Of a stretch of 57,632 nt of DNA, positions 37,190-45,543 are shown in pieces; position 1 is the stretch's first letter, and every line of letters starts with the position of its first letter. A model generated the notes under the pieces. That model made no database searches. It was not told the DNA's origin and saw only the letters and a list, made by a program, of their open reading frames with translations. This DNA comes from Comamonadaceae bacterium. Its GTDB lineage: Bacteria > Pseudomonadota > Gammaproteobacteria > Burkholderiales > Burkholderiaceae_C. The DNA is taken from positions 1-57,632 of the forward strand of contig CANFPJ010000008.1 of NCBI GenBank assembly GCA_947448885.1. Reading direction: 5' to 3'. The translations under genes and the position numbers were made by a program.

Positions 37190-37428
37190 TTGTTGGTGCT
37201 CGCGGTGTGGTTCACACGCCGCAGTTCAACGGGAAGCAGGAGTCCGAATCGGCTTTGGCACAAGGTGCCATGTGTCCGCCCAAGATCAGCCTGCGCTGCC
37301 CCCGCAACGGTCAAGCGAACAAACTGCTCACGCGGTTTCGCCCTGTCCCACATAGCCACTGGTCGCCTTGAACAAGCGACTGGGAAGGCGGACAGCGGTT
37401 GTTTTCGCAAGCCCGGATACCGGCCAAC
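37190..37428 (+). promoter_or_regulatory. Cobalamin riboswitch upstream of btuB
   Basis: The 369-base gap before btuB carries the elements of a class I cobalamin riboswitch in the right order: AACGGGAAGCAGG near 37228-37240, GCTGCCCCCGCAACGGT at 37295-37311, GCCACTGG near 37355-37362, CTGGGAAGGCGG from 37380, and the B12 box AAGCCCGGATACCGGCC at 37409-37425. Adenosylcobalamin binding would shut off btuB. The remaining 80 bases to the btuB start probably hold the expression platform; no clear hairpin plus T-run is seen, so translational control is likelier. Confidence 0.93.
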
Positions 37429-37510
37429 AAGGTGGACGTGCGCTTGTCGCACGGCCGAACGTCCAAGCACTGTCGGGGAAGGCGGTGAGGGCTCTCGTTG
37501 GATTTTGACC

Positions 37511-39622
37511 ATGAAAAATGTGTTTCACACACGCCTGCGCTGGGCTGCGTTGGGCTTGCTTTCGGCTGTTTGTTTCTCGGGTTTTGCACAGGTGCCGCAA
37601 GGGACTTTGAAGGAAGTGGTGGTGACCGCGAGCCGATTTGATGAAGAAAGAATGAGCGCACCTGCAGCCATTCAAGTCATCACTCAAGAAGATATTAAAA
37701 AATCCGGCGCTTCGTCTGTTCCTGATGTATTGATGATGCTGGGCGGCGTGAATGTGCGGGACATCTCTGGCGGACAACTCAAACTCAGTTCATCGGTTGA
37801 CCTCGGCGGATTTGGTGCCACTGCGGCTGGCAACACGTTGATCTTGATCGATGGCAGACGCTTGAACCCCATAGACAGCTCTGAGGTGGCGTGGGCCGGC
37901 GTCAATATTTCTTCCATTGATCGAATTGAAATCGCCCAGGGTGCTTTCGGCGTTCAATATGGGGGAGGGGCCACGGGGGGCGTGATCAATATCGTGACCA
38001 AAAATGCGTTGGCCGATTTGAATAAGGTGGAAATGGGCACGGGTTCCTTCGGTACCAAGTTTGGAAAGGCCCATTACGTCAAAAGAACAGGCGATACGTC
38101 CGTCAGCCTTCAGGCTGGCGTGGCTGGATCGGACGGTTGGCGTGAAAATTCAGGATCTAGAAGTCAAAACTTTTCGTTGAGAGGGCAAAAGAAAATTGAT
38201 GGATCTAAAAATATTCTTGGCGAAATCTTTTCATCAGAACAAAATTCCGCCATGTCTGGCGGTGTCGTTGGAAAAGTTGGCGAAGGCGACTTGCGCGCAG
38301 CCAAGTTCAATAACGTTGGATCTGAACAAAATGTGAAAAATTACGGGCTGCGTCTTGGTGGACTTTTCGCATTGTCTGATGCATCTTCTTTGGACTTGGA
38401 GTTCATCTATGAAAAAAAATCCAGTGCTCTGTTGCGACCTTTTTACAATACATCTGATTCAATTGGATCTTATCTCGATGAAAACAATGATTTAGTGCAA
38501 TATTCCAATGGTCCTGGAAAAATATTGAGCTCAGGCGCAAATTTAAATTTTTCACCCAAAATAAAAACTAATTTTAGTAATGGCGCTAGCTTGGTATACG
38601 GCTACGATTACCGTAAAGCTGATCAAGCAGGTGAGGGCATTTACGGTGATCCGGTCCAAAGAGTTTTTAGAAATAATGGAAATACTTTTTTCAGGGATTT
38701 GCAGTCGGTCCAATTGACCAATCAATCGACCTATATTTTGGTGAAGACTCCCTTATTTAGCGAATTAAATTTAACACTTGGGATGCGCAGAGAGGTTCAA
38801 AGTTTTGATACTTCTGACGTCAATATAAAGTCGATCCAATCCCTTGCCACATCTGGCGCTTTCGCATCCAACGCACAAGAAATTTCTCTCCAAAGAAAAA
38901 TGTCGGAACAAAGCAAAACTTATCTCAGACTGACTCAGTCTTATAGATTTGCAAATACCGATGAATTCTGGGGCTTTGATGCTAGTGATAACCGTGTTTT
39001 TTCTGGCGCACTCAAACCGCAGGTCTCCAAAGGCTATGAAATTGGCTACGACGCTCGAGGTGTCTCCAGTCAATTGAGCGTGGTTTATGGTCAATCGGTC
39101 ACCAAGGACGAAATTCGTTACGATCCTTCGGTTTTTCAAAATGCCAATATATCTGATGATATTTCAAGAGAGCAGTTGACCATCGCTACTCGCCAAACCT
39201 TTCGAGCATCGACAATTTTGTTTGGAAAGTTGATGTATCAAAAGGTCCAGTTTGCTAGCGGTCAATTTTCCGGGCAGACGCCAGGTTTGATTCCCGATTT
39301 TGTTTTGAGTCTGGGCATGACCCAAAAGCTAGATGTTCGTACTTGGTCGGGTTTTTATTTGAACCATGTTTCAAGACAAAACTATGATGTGTCACCTGTC
39401 CTGAATCAAATGCCATCGTTCAATGTCATGGACGCCTTCATCTCCCGTTCTTATGGGAATATCGAATCCAAATTCACAATTAAAAATGTGTTGGGAGGTG
39501 TAAATGCCAGCTCTGGTGGATATGGGTTTGTTTCGGGGCCCGGAGGGACTGGCGCAAACAGTTATTACTACTACCCGTCTGACCCACGGTCTTTCCATCT
39601 ATCTGTCAATTACAAGTATTGA
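37511..39622 (+). CDS. btuB: TonB-dependent vitamin B12 receptor
   Basis: A 703-residue outer-membrane receptor. A signal peptide (residues 1-27, ending GFAQ) is followed by a TonB box in LKEVVVTASRFDEER, the plug domain (DVLMMLGGVNVRDISGG, LILIDGRRLNP, IEIAQGAFGVQYGGGATGGVINI) and a 22-strand barrel ending in LSVNYKY with the C-terminal aromatic residue used for barrel insertion. The riboswitch and following btu genes identify the substrate. From about 38160 to 39500 the DNA is clearly AT-richer and uses codons such as ATA, TTA and AGA that are rare around it. Frame is open upstream, but the ATG at 37511 begins the signal peptide. Confidence 0.9.
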   Translation: MKNVFHTRLRWAALGLLSAVCFSGFAQVPQGTLKEVVVTASRFDEERMSAPAAIQVITQEDIKKSGASSVPDVLMMLGGVNVRDISGGQLKLSSSVDLGGFGATAAGNTLILIDGRRLNPIDSSEVAWAGVNISSIDRIEIAQGAFGVQYGGGATGGVINIVTKNALADLNKVEMGTGSFGTKFGKAHYVKRTGDTSVSLQAGVAGSDGWRENSGSRSQNFSLRGQKKIDGSKNILGEIFSSEQNSAMSGGVVGKVGEGDLRAAKFNNVGSEQNVKNYGLRLGGLFALSDASSLDLEFIYEKKSSALLRPFYNTSDSIGSYLDENNDLVQYSNGPGKILSSGANLNFSPKIKTNFSNGASLVYGYDYRKADQAGEGIYGDPVQRVFRNNGNTFFRDLQSVQLTNQSTYILVKTPLFSELNLTLGMRREVQSFDTSDVNIKSIQSLATSGAFASNAQEISLQRKMSEQSKTYLRLTQSYRFANTDEFWGFDASDNRVFSGALKPQVSKGYEIGYDARGVSSQLSVVYGQSVTKDEIRYDPSVFQNANISDDISREQLTIATRQTFRASTILFGKLMYQKVQFASGQFSGQTPGLIPDFVLSLGMTQKLDVRTWSGFYLNHVSRQNYDVSPVLNQMPSFNVMDAFISRSYGNIESKFTIKNVLGGVNASSGGYGFVSGPGGTGANSYYYYPSDPRSFHLSVNYKY

Positions 39623-39664
39623 GCGCACTCAGAAGGTTTGTATGTCATCACGATTTAACTGCAA

Positions 39665-40459
39665 ATGACCCCCCAACGCATCATCTGCCTGACCGAGGAA
39701 ACCACCGAGTGGTTGTACTTGCTCGGGCAGTCGCATCGGATTGTGGGGATTTCGGGTTACACCGTGCGCCCGGCGCGGGCGCGGCAGGAGAAGCCTCGGG
39801 TGAGCGCATTTTTGAGCGCCAAGATCGACAAAATTTTGGCCTTGGAACCCGATTGCGTGCTGGGCTTTTCTGATTTGCAAGCCGATATCGCCTCGGCCTT
39901 GATCCGAGCGGGTGTGCAGGTCACGGTGTTCAATCAGCGCAGCGTGGCCGAGATTTTCTCCATGTTGTACCAAGTAGCGGCGATGGTGGGCGAGGCCGAG
40001 CAGGGCATGGCGCGCATTGCCGCCATGCGCGAGCGCTTGGATGCCATTGCCGCGCAAGCGGCGGCCTTTCCCAGGCGGCCACGGGTGTACTTTGAAGAAT
40101 GGGATGAGCCCGCCATCAGCGCGATTCGCTGGGTGTCGGAGTTGGTGGGCGTGGCCGGCGGGGACGATTGCTTCCCCGAATTGGCCCTGCAAAGCCTGGG
40201 CAAGAACCGCATCATTGCCAACCCTTTGGACATCGTGGCGCGCTCGCCCGACATCATCTTGGGCTCTTGGTGTGGCAAGAAATTTCGCCCTGAAAAGGTT
40301 GCAGCACGCCCGGGCTGGGCCGATGTGCCTGCGGTGCAAAACAACCAGTTGTTTGAAATCAAGTCGGTGGACATCTTGCAACCCGGTCCGGCCGCATTGA
40401 CCGATGGGGTCGAGCAGTTGCACCGGCGCATCACGCAATGGGTGGCCCAATATGCCTGA
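39665..40459 (+). CDS. Cobalamin-binding-protein-like, no signal peptide
   Basis: A 264-residue helical-backbone metal/cobalamin receptor (BtuF/PeriBP fold): MTPQRIICLTEETTEWLYLLGQ at the N-terminus, KILALEPDCVLGFSDLQADI, and the C-terminal LHRRITQWVAQ helix. Unlike BtuF it has no signal sequence or lipobox: the first residues are already the first beta strand. It lies 42 bases after btuB and overlaps the next gene by 8 bases. Either it works in the cytoplasm or reaches the periplasm in another way. The AT-richness of btuB stops before it. Confidence 0.85.
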   Translation: MTPQRIICLTEETTEWLYLLGQSHRIVGISGYTVRPARARQEKPRVSAFLSAKIDKILALEPDCVLGFSDLQADIASALIRAGVQVTVFNQRSVAEIFSMLYQVAAMVGEAEQGMARIAAMRERLDAIAAQAAAFPRRPRVYFEEWDEPAISAIRWVSELVGVAGGDDCFPELALQSLGKNRIIANPLDIVARSPDIILGSWCGKKFRPEKVAARPGWADVPAVQNNQLFEIKSVDILQPGPAALTDGVEQLHRRITQWVAQYA

Positions 40460-41435
40460 GCATCTGCCACTGCTTGCGGGGTTCAGGCGTCTTGGGGAAC
40501 GCTCGCCAGTGGTGCGGATGCTGCGGGGAGTGGCCCTAGCGGCCAAGCCTGGGCTCACAGCGTGGGTGTTCGTACTTGTCTTGTCCTCATCGTTGGTCCA
40601 TGCGGCTTTGGCCGCCACAAACCCAGTGGTGCGTGATGACCGAGGCGAGGTGGTCCAGTTGGCGCGAGCGCCCGAGCGCATCGTGACCTTGATGCCCGCA
40701 TTGGCCGAAAGCGTTTGTGCTTTGGGCGCGTGTGATCGATTGGTGGGCACCGACCGGTTTGCCAACTGGCCTGAGGCTGTGAAATCCTTGCCCAAGCTGG
40801 GCGGCATGGACGATGTGTCGCTCGAGGCCTTGGTGCGGCTCAAACCCGATTTGGTGTTGCTTGGCCGCTCGGCACGGCTGCTGCCGCGCTTGGTGGCTTT
40901 GGGCATCCCGGTGATGGCGCTGGAGCCCATCAACCAAGCCCAAGTCCAGCAGAGCTTGAAGCGCTTGGCCGTGGTTTTGGGCCTGCCCGAGCCTGACCAG
41001 CAAGCCGCGAAAGTGTGGCAACAGGTGCAAGCCCAGTTGACCCAGGCCCGCGCCGCGATGCCGCCGCAAGCCAAGGGAGCAAGTGTTTATTTTGAAGCGG
41101 GCAGCGGGGGCTATGCGGCGGGTGAAGCCTCATTCATTGGAGAGTTGATCACCGCTTTGGGCTTGCGCAATGTGGTGCCCACCCAACTGGGGCCGTTTCC
41201 GCAACTCAGCCCGGAGTGGGTGCTGCGCAGCCAACCCGACTTGATCATGATGGGTCAAACACCTTTGGACCCTGTGCAGCGCCGGCCGGGGTGGTCTCAG
41301 TTGGCGGCGGTCAAGCACAACCGCGTGTGCCAGTTCACTGCCGAACAAGGCGATGTTTTGGTGCGTCCCGGTCCGCGCATGGGTGAAGCGGCTTGGCTGA
41401 TGGCGCAATGTGCGCAGCGAAGTTGGAAGCCATGA
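40452..41435 (+). CDS. btuF: Periplasmic cobalamin ABC transporter binding protein
   Basis: A 327-residue protein with a BtuF-type fold. The hydrophobic stretch AWVFVLVLSSSLVHAALA (ending near residue 54 of the long form) acts as a signal peptide; starts at 40452 (overlapping the previous gene by 8 bases) or 40518 (MLRGVALAAK, giving a normal-length signal peptide) are both possible. The mature part has APERIVTLMPALAESVCALGACDRLVGTDRFANWP and LEALVRLKPDLVLLGR, the BtuF pattern. It would pass B12 to BtuC2D2. Confidence 0.88.
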   Translation: MPEHLPLLAGFRRLGERSPVVRMLRGVALAAKPGLTAWVFVLVLSSSLVHAALAATNPVVRDDRGEVVQLARAPERIVTLMPALAESVCALGACDRLVGTDRFANWPEAVKSLPKLGGMDDVSLEALVRLKPDLVLLGRSARLLPRLVALGIPVMALEPINQAQVQQSLKRLAVVLGLPEPDQQAAKVWQQVQAQLTQARAAMPPQAKGASVYFEAGSGGYAAGEASFIGELITALGLRNVVPTQLGPFPQLSPEWVLRSQPDLIMMGQTPLDPVQRRPGWSQLAAVKHNRVCQFTAEQGDVLVRPGPRMGEAAWLMAQCAQRSWKP

Positions 41436-42439
41436 CGCGCATGCCAAATTGGCGCTGGGGCGTCAGCTTGCTCTTATTGAGCTGGGCTTGCGTTGTGCTG
41501 GGCTTGATGGCCGGCAGTGAGGGCTTGGACACCGATTGGCGTTGGAGCGACCCCATCGTGCAAGGCATCCGCTGGCCGCGCACCCTGGGCGCTTGGTTGG
41601 CCGGTGCCTTGCTGGGTTTGGCCGGGGCTTTGGCCCAAGGTTTGTTTCGCAACCCGCTGGCTGACCCTTACCTGTTGGGCAGTGCATCCGGTGCTGGCTT
41701 GGGTGTGGCGGCTGCCTTGGCGGTGGTGTCTTGGGGCGGTGCGGTGATTTCGCCAGGTGTGGCCTGGGCCCAGCCCTGGGTTTGGCGCTTGGGGCTGACG
41801 GGTTGTGCCTTTGCCGGCGCATGGGGCGCCGTGTTGCTCACCTTGTTGTTGGCGCGTGGGGCGCACCACAGCTTGCGGTTGTTGCTCTCGGGGGTGGTGG
41901 TGGGCGTGGTGTTGAGCGCGATCACCTCCTTGTTGATGGTGGCGGCTCCCCAAGCCTGGCCGGTGATGCAATCGTTTTTATTGGGCAGCACCGCCATGAT
42001 GGGCATGCCGGCGGTGGTGCTGATGGCCTGGGTGTTGCTGCCTTCGTTGCTGGTGGCGCTGGCCATGGCGCGCTGGCTCGATGGCCTGCGCCTGGGTGAA
42101 GACACGGCTCGCAGCCTGGGCCTGCCGATTGGGTTGATGCGTTGGGTGCTCATCGGGGTGTTGGCACTGTGCACCGCCACATCGGTGGCACAAGCGGGCT
42201 TGATTGCCTTTGTCGGCTTGGTGGCGCCGCATTTGGTGCGATCGCGTGTAGCGCTTCCCTATGGACCGTTGTTGATGTTTTCTGCGGCCACGGGCGGTTT
42301 GTTGTTGTGCGCGGCCGATGTGTTGGCACGCGCCATCATGGCCCCCCGTGAGCTGCCCGTGGGCATCTTGACCGCGGTGCTGGGTGGGGGTTATTTGCTG
42401 TGGCGACTGCACCGCCAACCCCAGCGGGGCACGCCATGA
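41432..42439 (+). CDS. btuC: FecCD-family ABC permease for cobalamin
   Basis: A 335-residue permease with about ten helices. The family landmarks are IRWPRTLGAWLAGALLGLAGALAQGLFRNPLADPYLLGSASGAGLG near the N-terminus and GLIAFVGLVAPHLVRS near residue 270. The ATG at 41432 overlaps the btuF stop (ATGA) and its own stop overlaps the btuD start. FecCD permeases transport siderophores, heme or B12; the substrate follows from the riboswitch-controlled cluster. Confidence 0.9.
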   Translation: MTRMPNWRWGVSLLLLSWACVVLGLMAGSEGLDTDWRWSDPIVQGIRWPRTLGAWLAGALLGLAGALAQGLFRNPLADPYLLGSASGAGLGVAAALAVVSWGGAVISPGVAWAQPWVWRLGLTGCAFAGAWGAVLLTLLLARGAHHSLRLLLSGVVVGVVLSAITSLLMVAAPQAWPVMQSFLLGSTAMMGMPAVVLMAWVLLPSLLVALAMARWLDGLRLGEDTARSLGLPIGLMRWVLIGVLALCTATSVAQAGLIAFVGLVAPHLVRSRVALPYGPLLMFSAATGGLLLCAADVLARAIMAPRELPVGILTAVLGGGYLLWRLHRQPQRGTP

Positions 42440-43230
42440 ACCCAGCCGCCAGCGCTTTACAAGCCCGAGGCCTGCAGGTGACCTTGGGAGGGCGCACCGT
42501 GCTGCACCCCTTGGATGTGTCTTTTGCGCGGGGGTGTTGGACCAGCGTGGCCGGCCCGAATGGGGCCGGCAAAACCACGCTGCTCAAAGCCCTGGCCGGT
42601 TTGCTGCCCGCCGCTGGTGAGGTGGATGTTGTGGGGATGGCTCTGCACAGCATGGCCCCCCAGGCCCGTGCCCAACAATTGGCTTGGTTGGGCCAAACCA
42701 CCGATGGCGATGACGATGTGCGCGCGGGAGATGTGGTGATGCTGGGCCGATTGCCGCACCAACGCTGGTGGCAAGGTCCCAGCGCCCAAGACCACGCCGT
42801 GGTGCAAAAGGTGATGGGTCAAACCCAATGCTGGGCATTGCGCCATCGGCCCTTGGCACATTTGTCCGGCGGCGAGCGACAGCGGGTGTTGCTGGCCCGC
42901 GCTTTGGCCGTTGAGGCCCCCGTGTTGCTGATGGACGAACCCCTGGCCCATTTGGACATGCCGCACCAAGTGGATTGGCTGGCTACTGTGCGCGGCTTGG
43001 TGGCGCAAGGGGTCACCGTGGTGAGCGTGATGCACGAACTCAGCTTGGCATTGCGGGCCGACCACATGCTGCTGATCGATGATGGCCGCGTGGCCCACCA
43101 AGGCCGCTGCGACGACCCCCTAACCCATGCCGCTCTGCGCCAGGTGTTCCAGCACCGGGTGAGCGTGCAACAACTGGGCGGGCGTTGGGTGGCCATGCCC
43201 GACGAGGGCTTGGCCGAAGCACGGAGCTGA
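42436..43230 (+). CDS. btuD: Cobalamin ABC transporter ATP-binding protein
   Basis: A 264-residue ABC ATPase. Walker A is GPNGAGKTTLLKAL, the signature motif LSGGERQRVLLARAL, and Walker B VLLMDEPLAHLD followed by the HEL switch histidine (VMHELSLAL). It is coupled to btuC by an ATGA overlap and ends the btu cluster. Confidence 0.9.
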   Translation: MNPAASALQARGLQVTLGGRTVLHPLDVSFARGCWTSVAGPNGAGKTTLLKALAGLLPAAGEVDVVGMALHSMAPQARAQQLAWLGQTTDGDDDVRAGDVVMLGRLPHQRWWQGPSAQDHAVVQKVMGQTQCWALRHRPLAHLSGGERQRVLLARALAVEAPVLLMDEPLAHLDMPHQVDWLATVRGLVAQGVTVVSVMHELSLALRADHMLLIDDGRVAHQGRCDDPLTHAALRQVFQHRVSVQQLGGRWVAMPDEGLAEARS

Positions 43231-43279
43231 GAGGGTTCCCCCGCAGCCCGCTGGGGTGGGGATTGGGTAGACTGCGCCC

Positions 43280-44146
43280 ATGACTTTGATCGACCCCACC
43301 ACCTTGGCGCATTTGCAATCTTGGCAAGGCCGCAGCGATACCTTGCACGATGACATCAGTGCCGCCCCTTTGCGCGGCTGGATGGCCACCCTCGACCGGC
43401 CTTTGAGCGATGTGCAGCGTGGCACAGCGCTTCCACCCTTGGGCCATTGGCTGTACTTTTTGCCGACCCATGCGCAAAGCGAATTGGGCCCCGATGGCCA
43501 TGCCCTGCGCGGTGGGTTTTTGCCGCCCGTTCCCTTGCCCCGGCGCATGTGGGCCGGGGGGCGCTTGACTTGGTTACAACCGCTCAGAGTGGGCGACGCA
43601 GTGCAAAAGCGTTCGCGCATCGCTTCGGTCAAGCACAAGGCCGGGCGTTCTGGCGATTTGATTTTTGTCGAGGTTGAGCACGAGGTGCACAACCAAACCG
43701 GTTTGTGTTTGACCGAGGTGCACGACATCGTTTACCGACCCGCACCCCAACCCAGCGACCCGGTGATCGCCCCCGTGGCCGCCCCCAGCCAAGCGGCTTG
43801 GCAGCGCACGGTGGTGCCCGATGCGGTGTTGCTGTTCCGGTATTCGGCGCTGACCTTCAATGGCCACCGCATCCACTACGACCGCAGCTATGTCACCCAA
43901 GAGGAGGGCTACCCGGGTTTGGTGGTGCACGGCCCCTTGTTGGCCACCTTGTTGCTCGACTTGGTGGCCCGGCACACCGACCGACCGGTGCGCCAGTTTT
44001 CTTTCAAAGCCCTGCGACCCACTTTTGAGTGCGCCGATGGCCGCGCTTTCAAGGTGTGCGGCCAGCCCGACGGCAACCGGGTGGATTTGTGGGCCCAAGA
44101 CCACGAAGGCTGGCTCACCATGCAAGCCAGCGCGGAGTTGGCATGA
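43280..44146 (+). CDS. HTD2/MaoC-like hot-dog hydratase
   Basis: A 288-residue double hot-dog protein of the HTD2 / mesaconyl-C4-CoA hydratase family. The N-terminal half has PLGHWLYFLPTHAQSELGPDGH and GGFLPPVPLPRRMWAGGRL; the C-terminal half has the catalytic-type segment FRYSALTFNGHRIHYDRSYV and YPGLVVHGPLLATLL. Members hydrate C5 dicarboxyl-CoA esters such as mesaconyl-C4-CoA or itaconyl-CoA. It is coupled to the CoA-transferase gene by ATGA, which supports action on a CoA ester formed by that enzyme. Substrate not proven. Confidence 0.82.
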   Translation: MTLIDPTTLAHLQSWQGRSDTLHDDISAAPLRGWMATLDRPLSDVQRGTALPPLGHWLYFLPTHAQSELGPDGHALRGGFLPPVPLPRRMWAGGRLTWLQPLRVGDAVQKRSRIASVKHKAGRSGDLIFVEVEHEVHNQTGLCLTEVHDIVYRPAPQPSDPVIAPVAAPSQAAWQRTVVPDAVLLFRYSALTFNGHRIHYDRSYVTQEEGYPGLVVHGPLLATLLLDLVARHTDRPVRQFSFKALRPTFECADGRAFKVCGQPDGNRVDLWAQDHEGWLTMQASAELA

Positions 44147-45291
44147 CCCGCCCGCTGGACCACATCACCGTGGTGTCGCTCGAGCACGCGATCGCCGCGC
44201 CCCTGTGCACCCGCCACTTGGCCGATTTGGGCGCCCGCGTCATCAAGGTCGAGCGCCCGGGCAGCGGCGACTTTGCGCGTGACTATGACCGCCGCGCGCG
44301 GGGTTTGGCCTCGCATTTTGTGTGGGTCAACCGCTCCAAAGAAAGCCTGGCACTCGATTTAAAGCAGCCCGAATCTTTGGCCGCCCTCAAATCTTTGATT
44401 GCCCGCGCCGACGTGGTGGTGCAAAACCTGGCCCCTGGTGCCACCACCCGCATGGGCTTGGACGCCGCCACCTTGCGCGCGCAACACCCGCGCTTGATCG
44501 TGTGCGACATCTCGGGCTATGGCCAAGACGGGCCTTACCGCGACAAAAAAGCTTATGACCTGTTGATCCAAAGCGAGGCGGGTTATTTGGGCATCACCGG
44601 CACACCCGATACGCCGTCCAAATCTGGCAACTCGATCGCCGACATTGCCGCTGGCATGTATGCCTACAGCAACATCTTGGCGGCCATCATTCAACGCGAC
44701 AAGACCGGCAAGGGGGCGCACATCGATGTGTCCATGCTCGAGGCATTGACCGAATGGATGGGCTTTCCCATGTACTACGCCATGGACGGCGCCGCACCGC
44801 CACCCCGCACCGGTTCGGCCCACGCCACGATTTACCCCTATGGCCCATTCCCCGTGGGTGAGGGACCTGCCGTGATGCTGGGCATTCAAAATGAGCGCGA
44901 ATGGCAGTCGTTTTGCACCCATGTGATGCTGCAAGCCGATTTGGCCCAAGACCCGCGTTTCAACTCTGGGGTGCAGCGCAACGCCAACCGCCAAGCCTTG
45001 GCCGCTGCAATCGATGCGGTTTTTTCCAAGCTCAATGCCGACCAAGTGATTGAACGCCTGGAGTTGGCCCAAATTGCCAACGCCCGGGTCAACAGCCTGG
45101 CCGATGTGTGGGCCCATCCGCAACTGCAAGCGCGGGGGCGCTGGCGCGATGTGGGCTCCAGCGCCGGGCCCTTGCCGGCCTTGTTGCCGCCGGGGCGCAA
45201 CAGTGCTTACGACTACCGCATGGACCCCATCCCCCAGGTGGGCGAACACACCCAGGCCATCTTGCAAGAGCTGGGCTTGGGCCCTTTGTGA
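44143..45291 (+). CDS. CaiB/BaiF family CoA-transferase
   Basis: A 382-residue type III CoA-transferase. The N-terminus (ITVVSLEHAIAAPLCTRHLADLGARVIKVERPGSGDFAR) is typical, and the catalytic aspartate is expected in KKAYDLLIQSEAGYLGITG near residue 143. The GAHIDVSMLEALTEWMGFP stretch is also conserved. Family members move CoA between dicarboxylates such as succinyl-CoA and itaconate or mesaconate. With the hydratase before it, a C5-dicarboxylate activation and hydration pair is plausible. Confidence 0.9.
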   Translation: MTRPLDHITVVSLEHAIAAPLCTRHLADLGARVIKVERPGSGDFARDYDRRARGLASHFVWVNRSKESLALDLKQPESLAALKSLIARADVVVQNLAPGATTRMGLDAATLRAQHPRLIVCDISGYGQDGPYRDKKAYDLLIQSEAGYLGITGTPDTPSKSGNSIADIAAGMYAYSNILAAIIQRDKTGKGAHIDVSMLEALTEWMGFPMYYAMDGAAPPPRTGSAHATIYPYGPFPVGEGPAVMLGIQNEREWQSFCTHVMLQADLAQDPRFNSGVQRNANRQALAAAIDAVFSKLNADQVIERLELAQIANARVNSLADVWAHPQLQARGRWRDVGSSAGPLPALLPPGRNSAYDYRMDPIPQVGEHTQAILQELGLGPL

Positions 45292-45300
45292 AAGCACCCC

Positions 45301-45543
45301 ATGGCTGAATTGAAGCTGACCCCCCATTTCCACGACGCGCAGCGCGCGCCCAGCACCGATCCGGCGGTGAGTGACGATTTTTATGAGGCGCTGTTGGACA
45401 CCCACCAGGGCTTGAGTGAAGCCCAAAGTGCATTGCTCAATGCCAAGTTGATTTTGGTGCTGGCCAACCACATCGGCGACTTGGATGTGCTGCGCCAAGC
45501 CATGGCCGTGGCCCGCGCCGACATCGACGCTTCAGTCCCCTGA
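45301..45543 (+). CDS. DUF2783 family protein
   Basis: An 80-residue helical protein matching DUF2783 by FYEALLDTHQGLSEAQSALLNAKLILVLANHIGD. Family function is unknown. It lies nine bases after the CoA-transferase stop and so probably belongs to the same operon. Its end overlaps the end of the convergent dehydrogenase gene by 12 bases. Confidence 0.85.
   Translation: MAELKLTPHFHDAQRAPSTDPAVSDDFYEALLDTHQGLSEAQSALLNAKLILVLANHIGDLDVLRQAMAVARADIDASVP

Noticed and set aside
37190..37510. N-terminal extension of btuB through the riboswitch
   Set aside because: The frame is open by chance; the conserved RNA elements and the signal peptide starting at 37511 show this stretch to be leader RNA.
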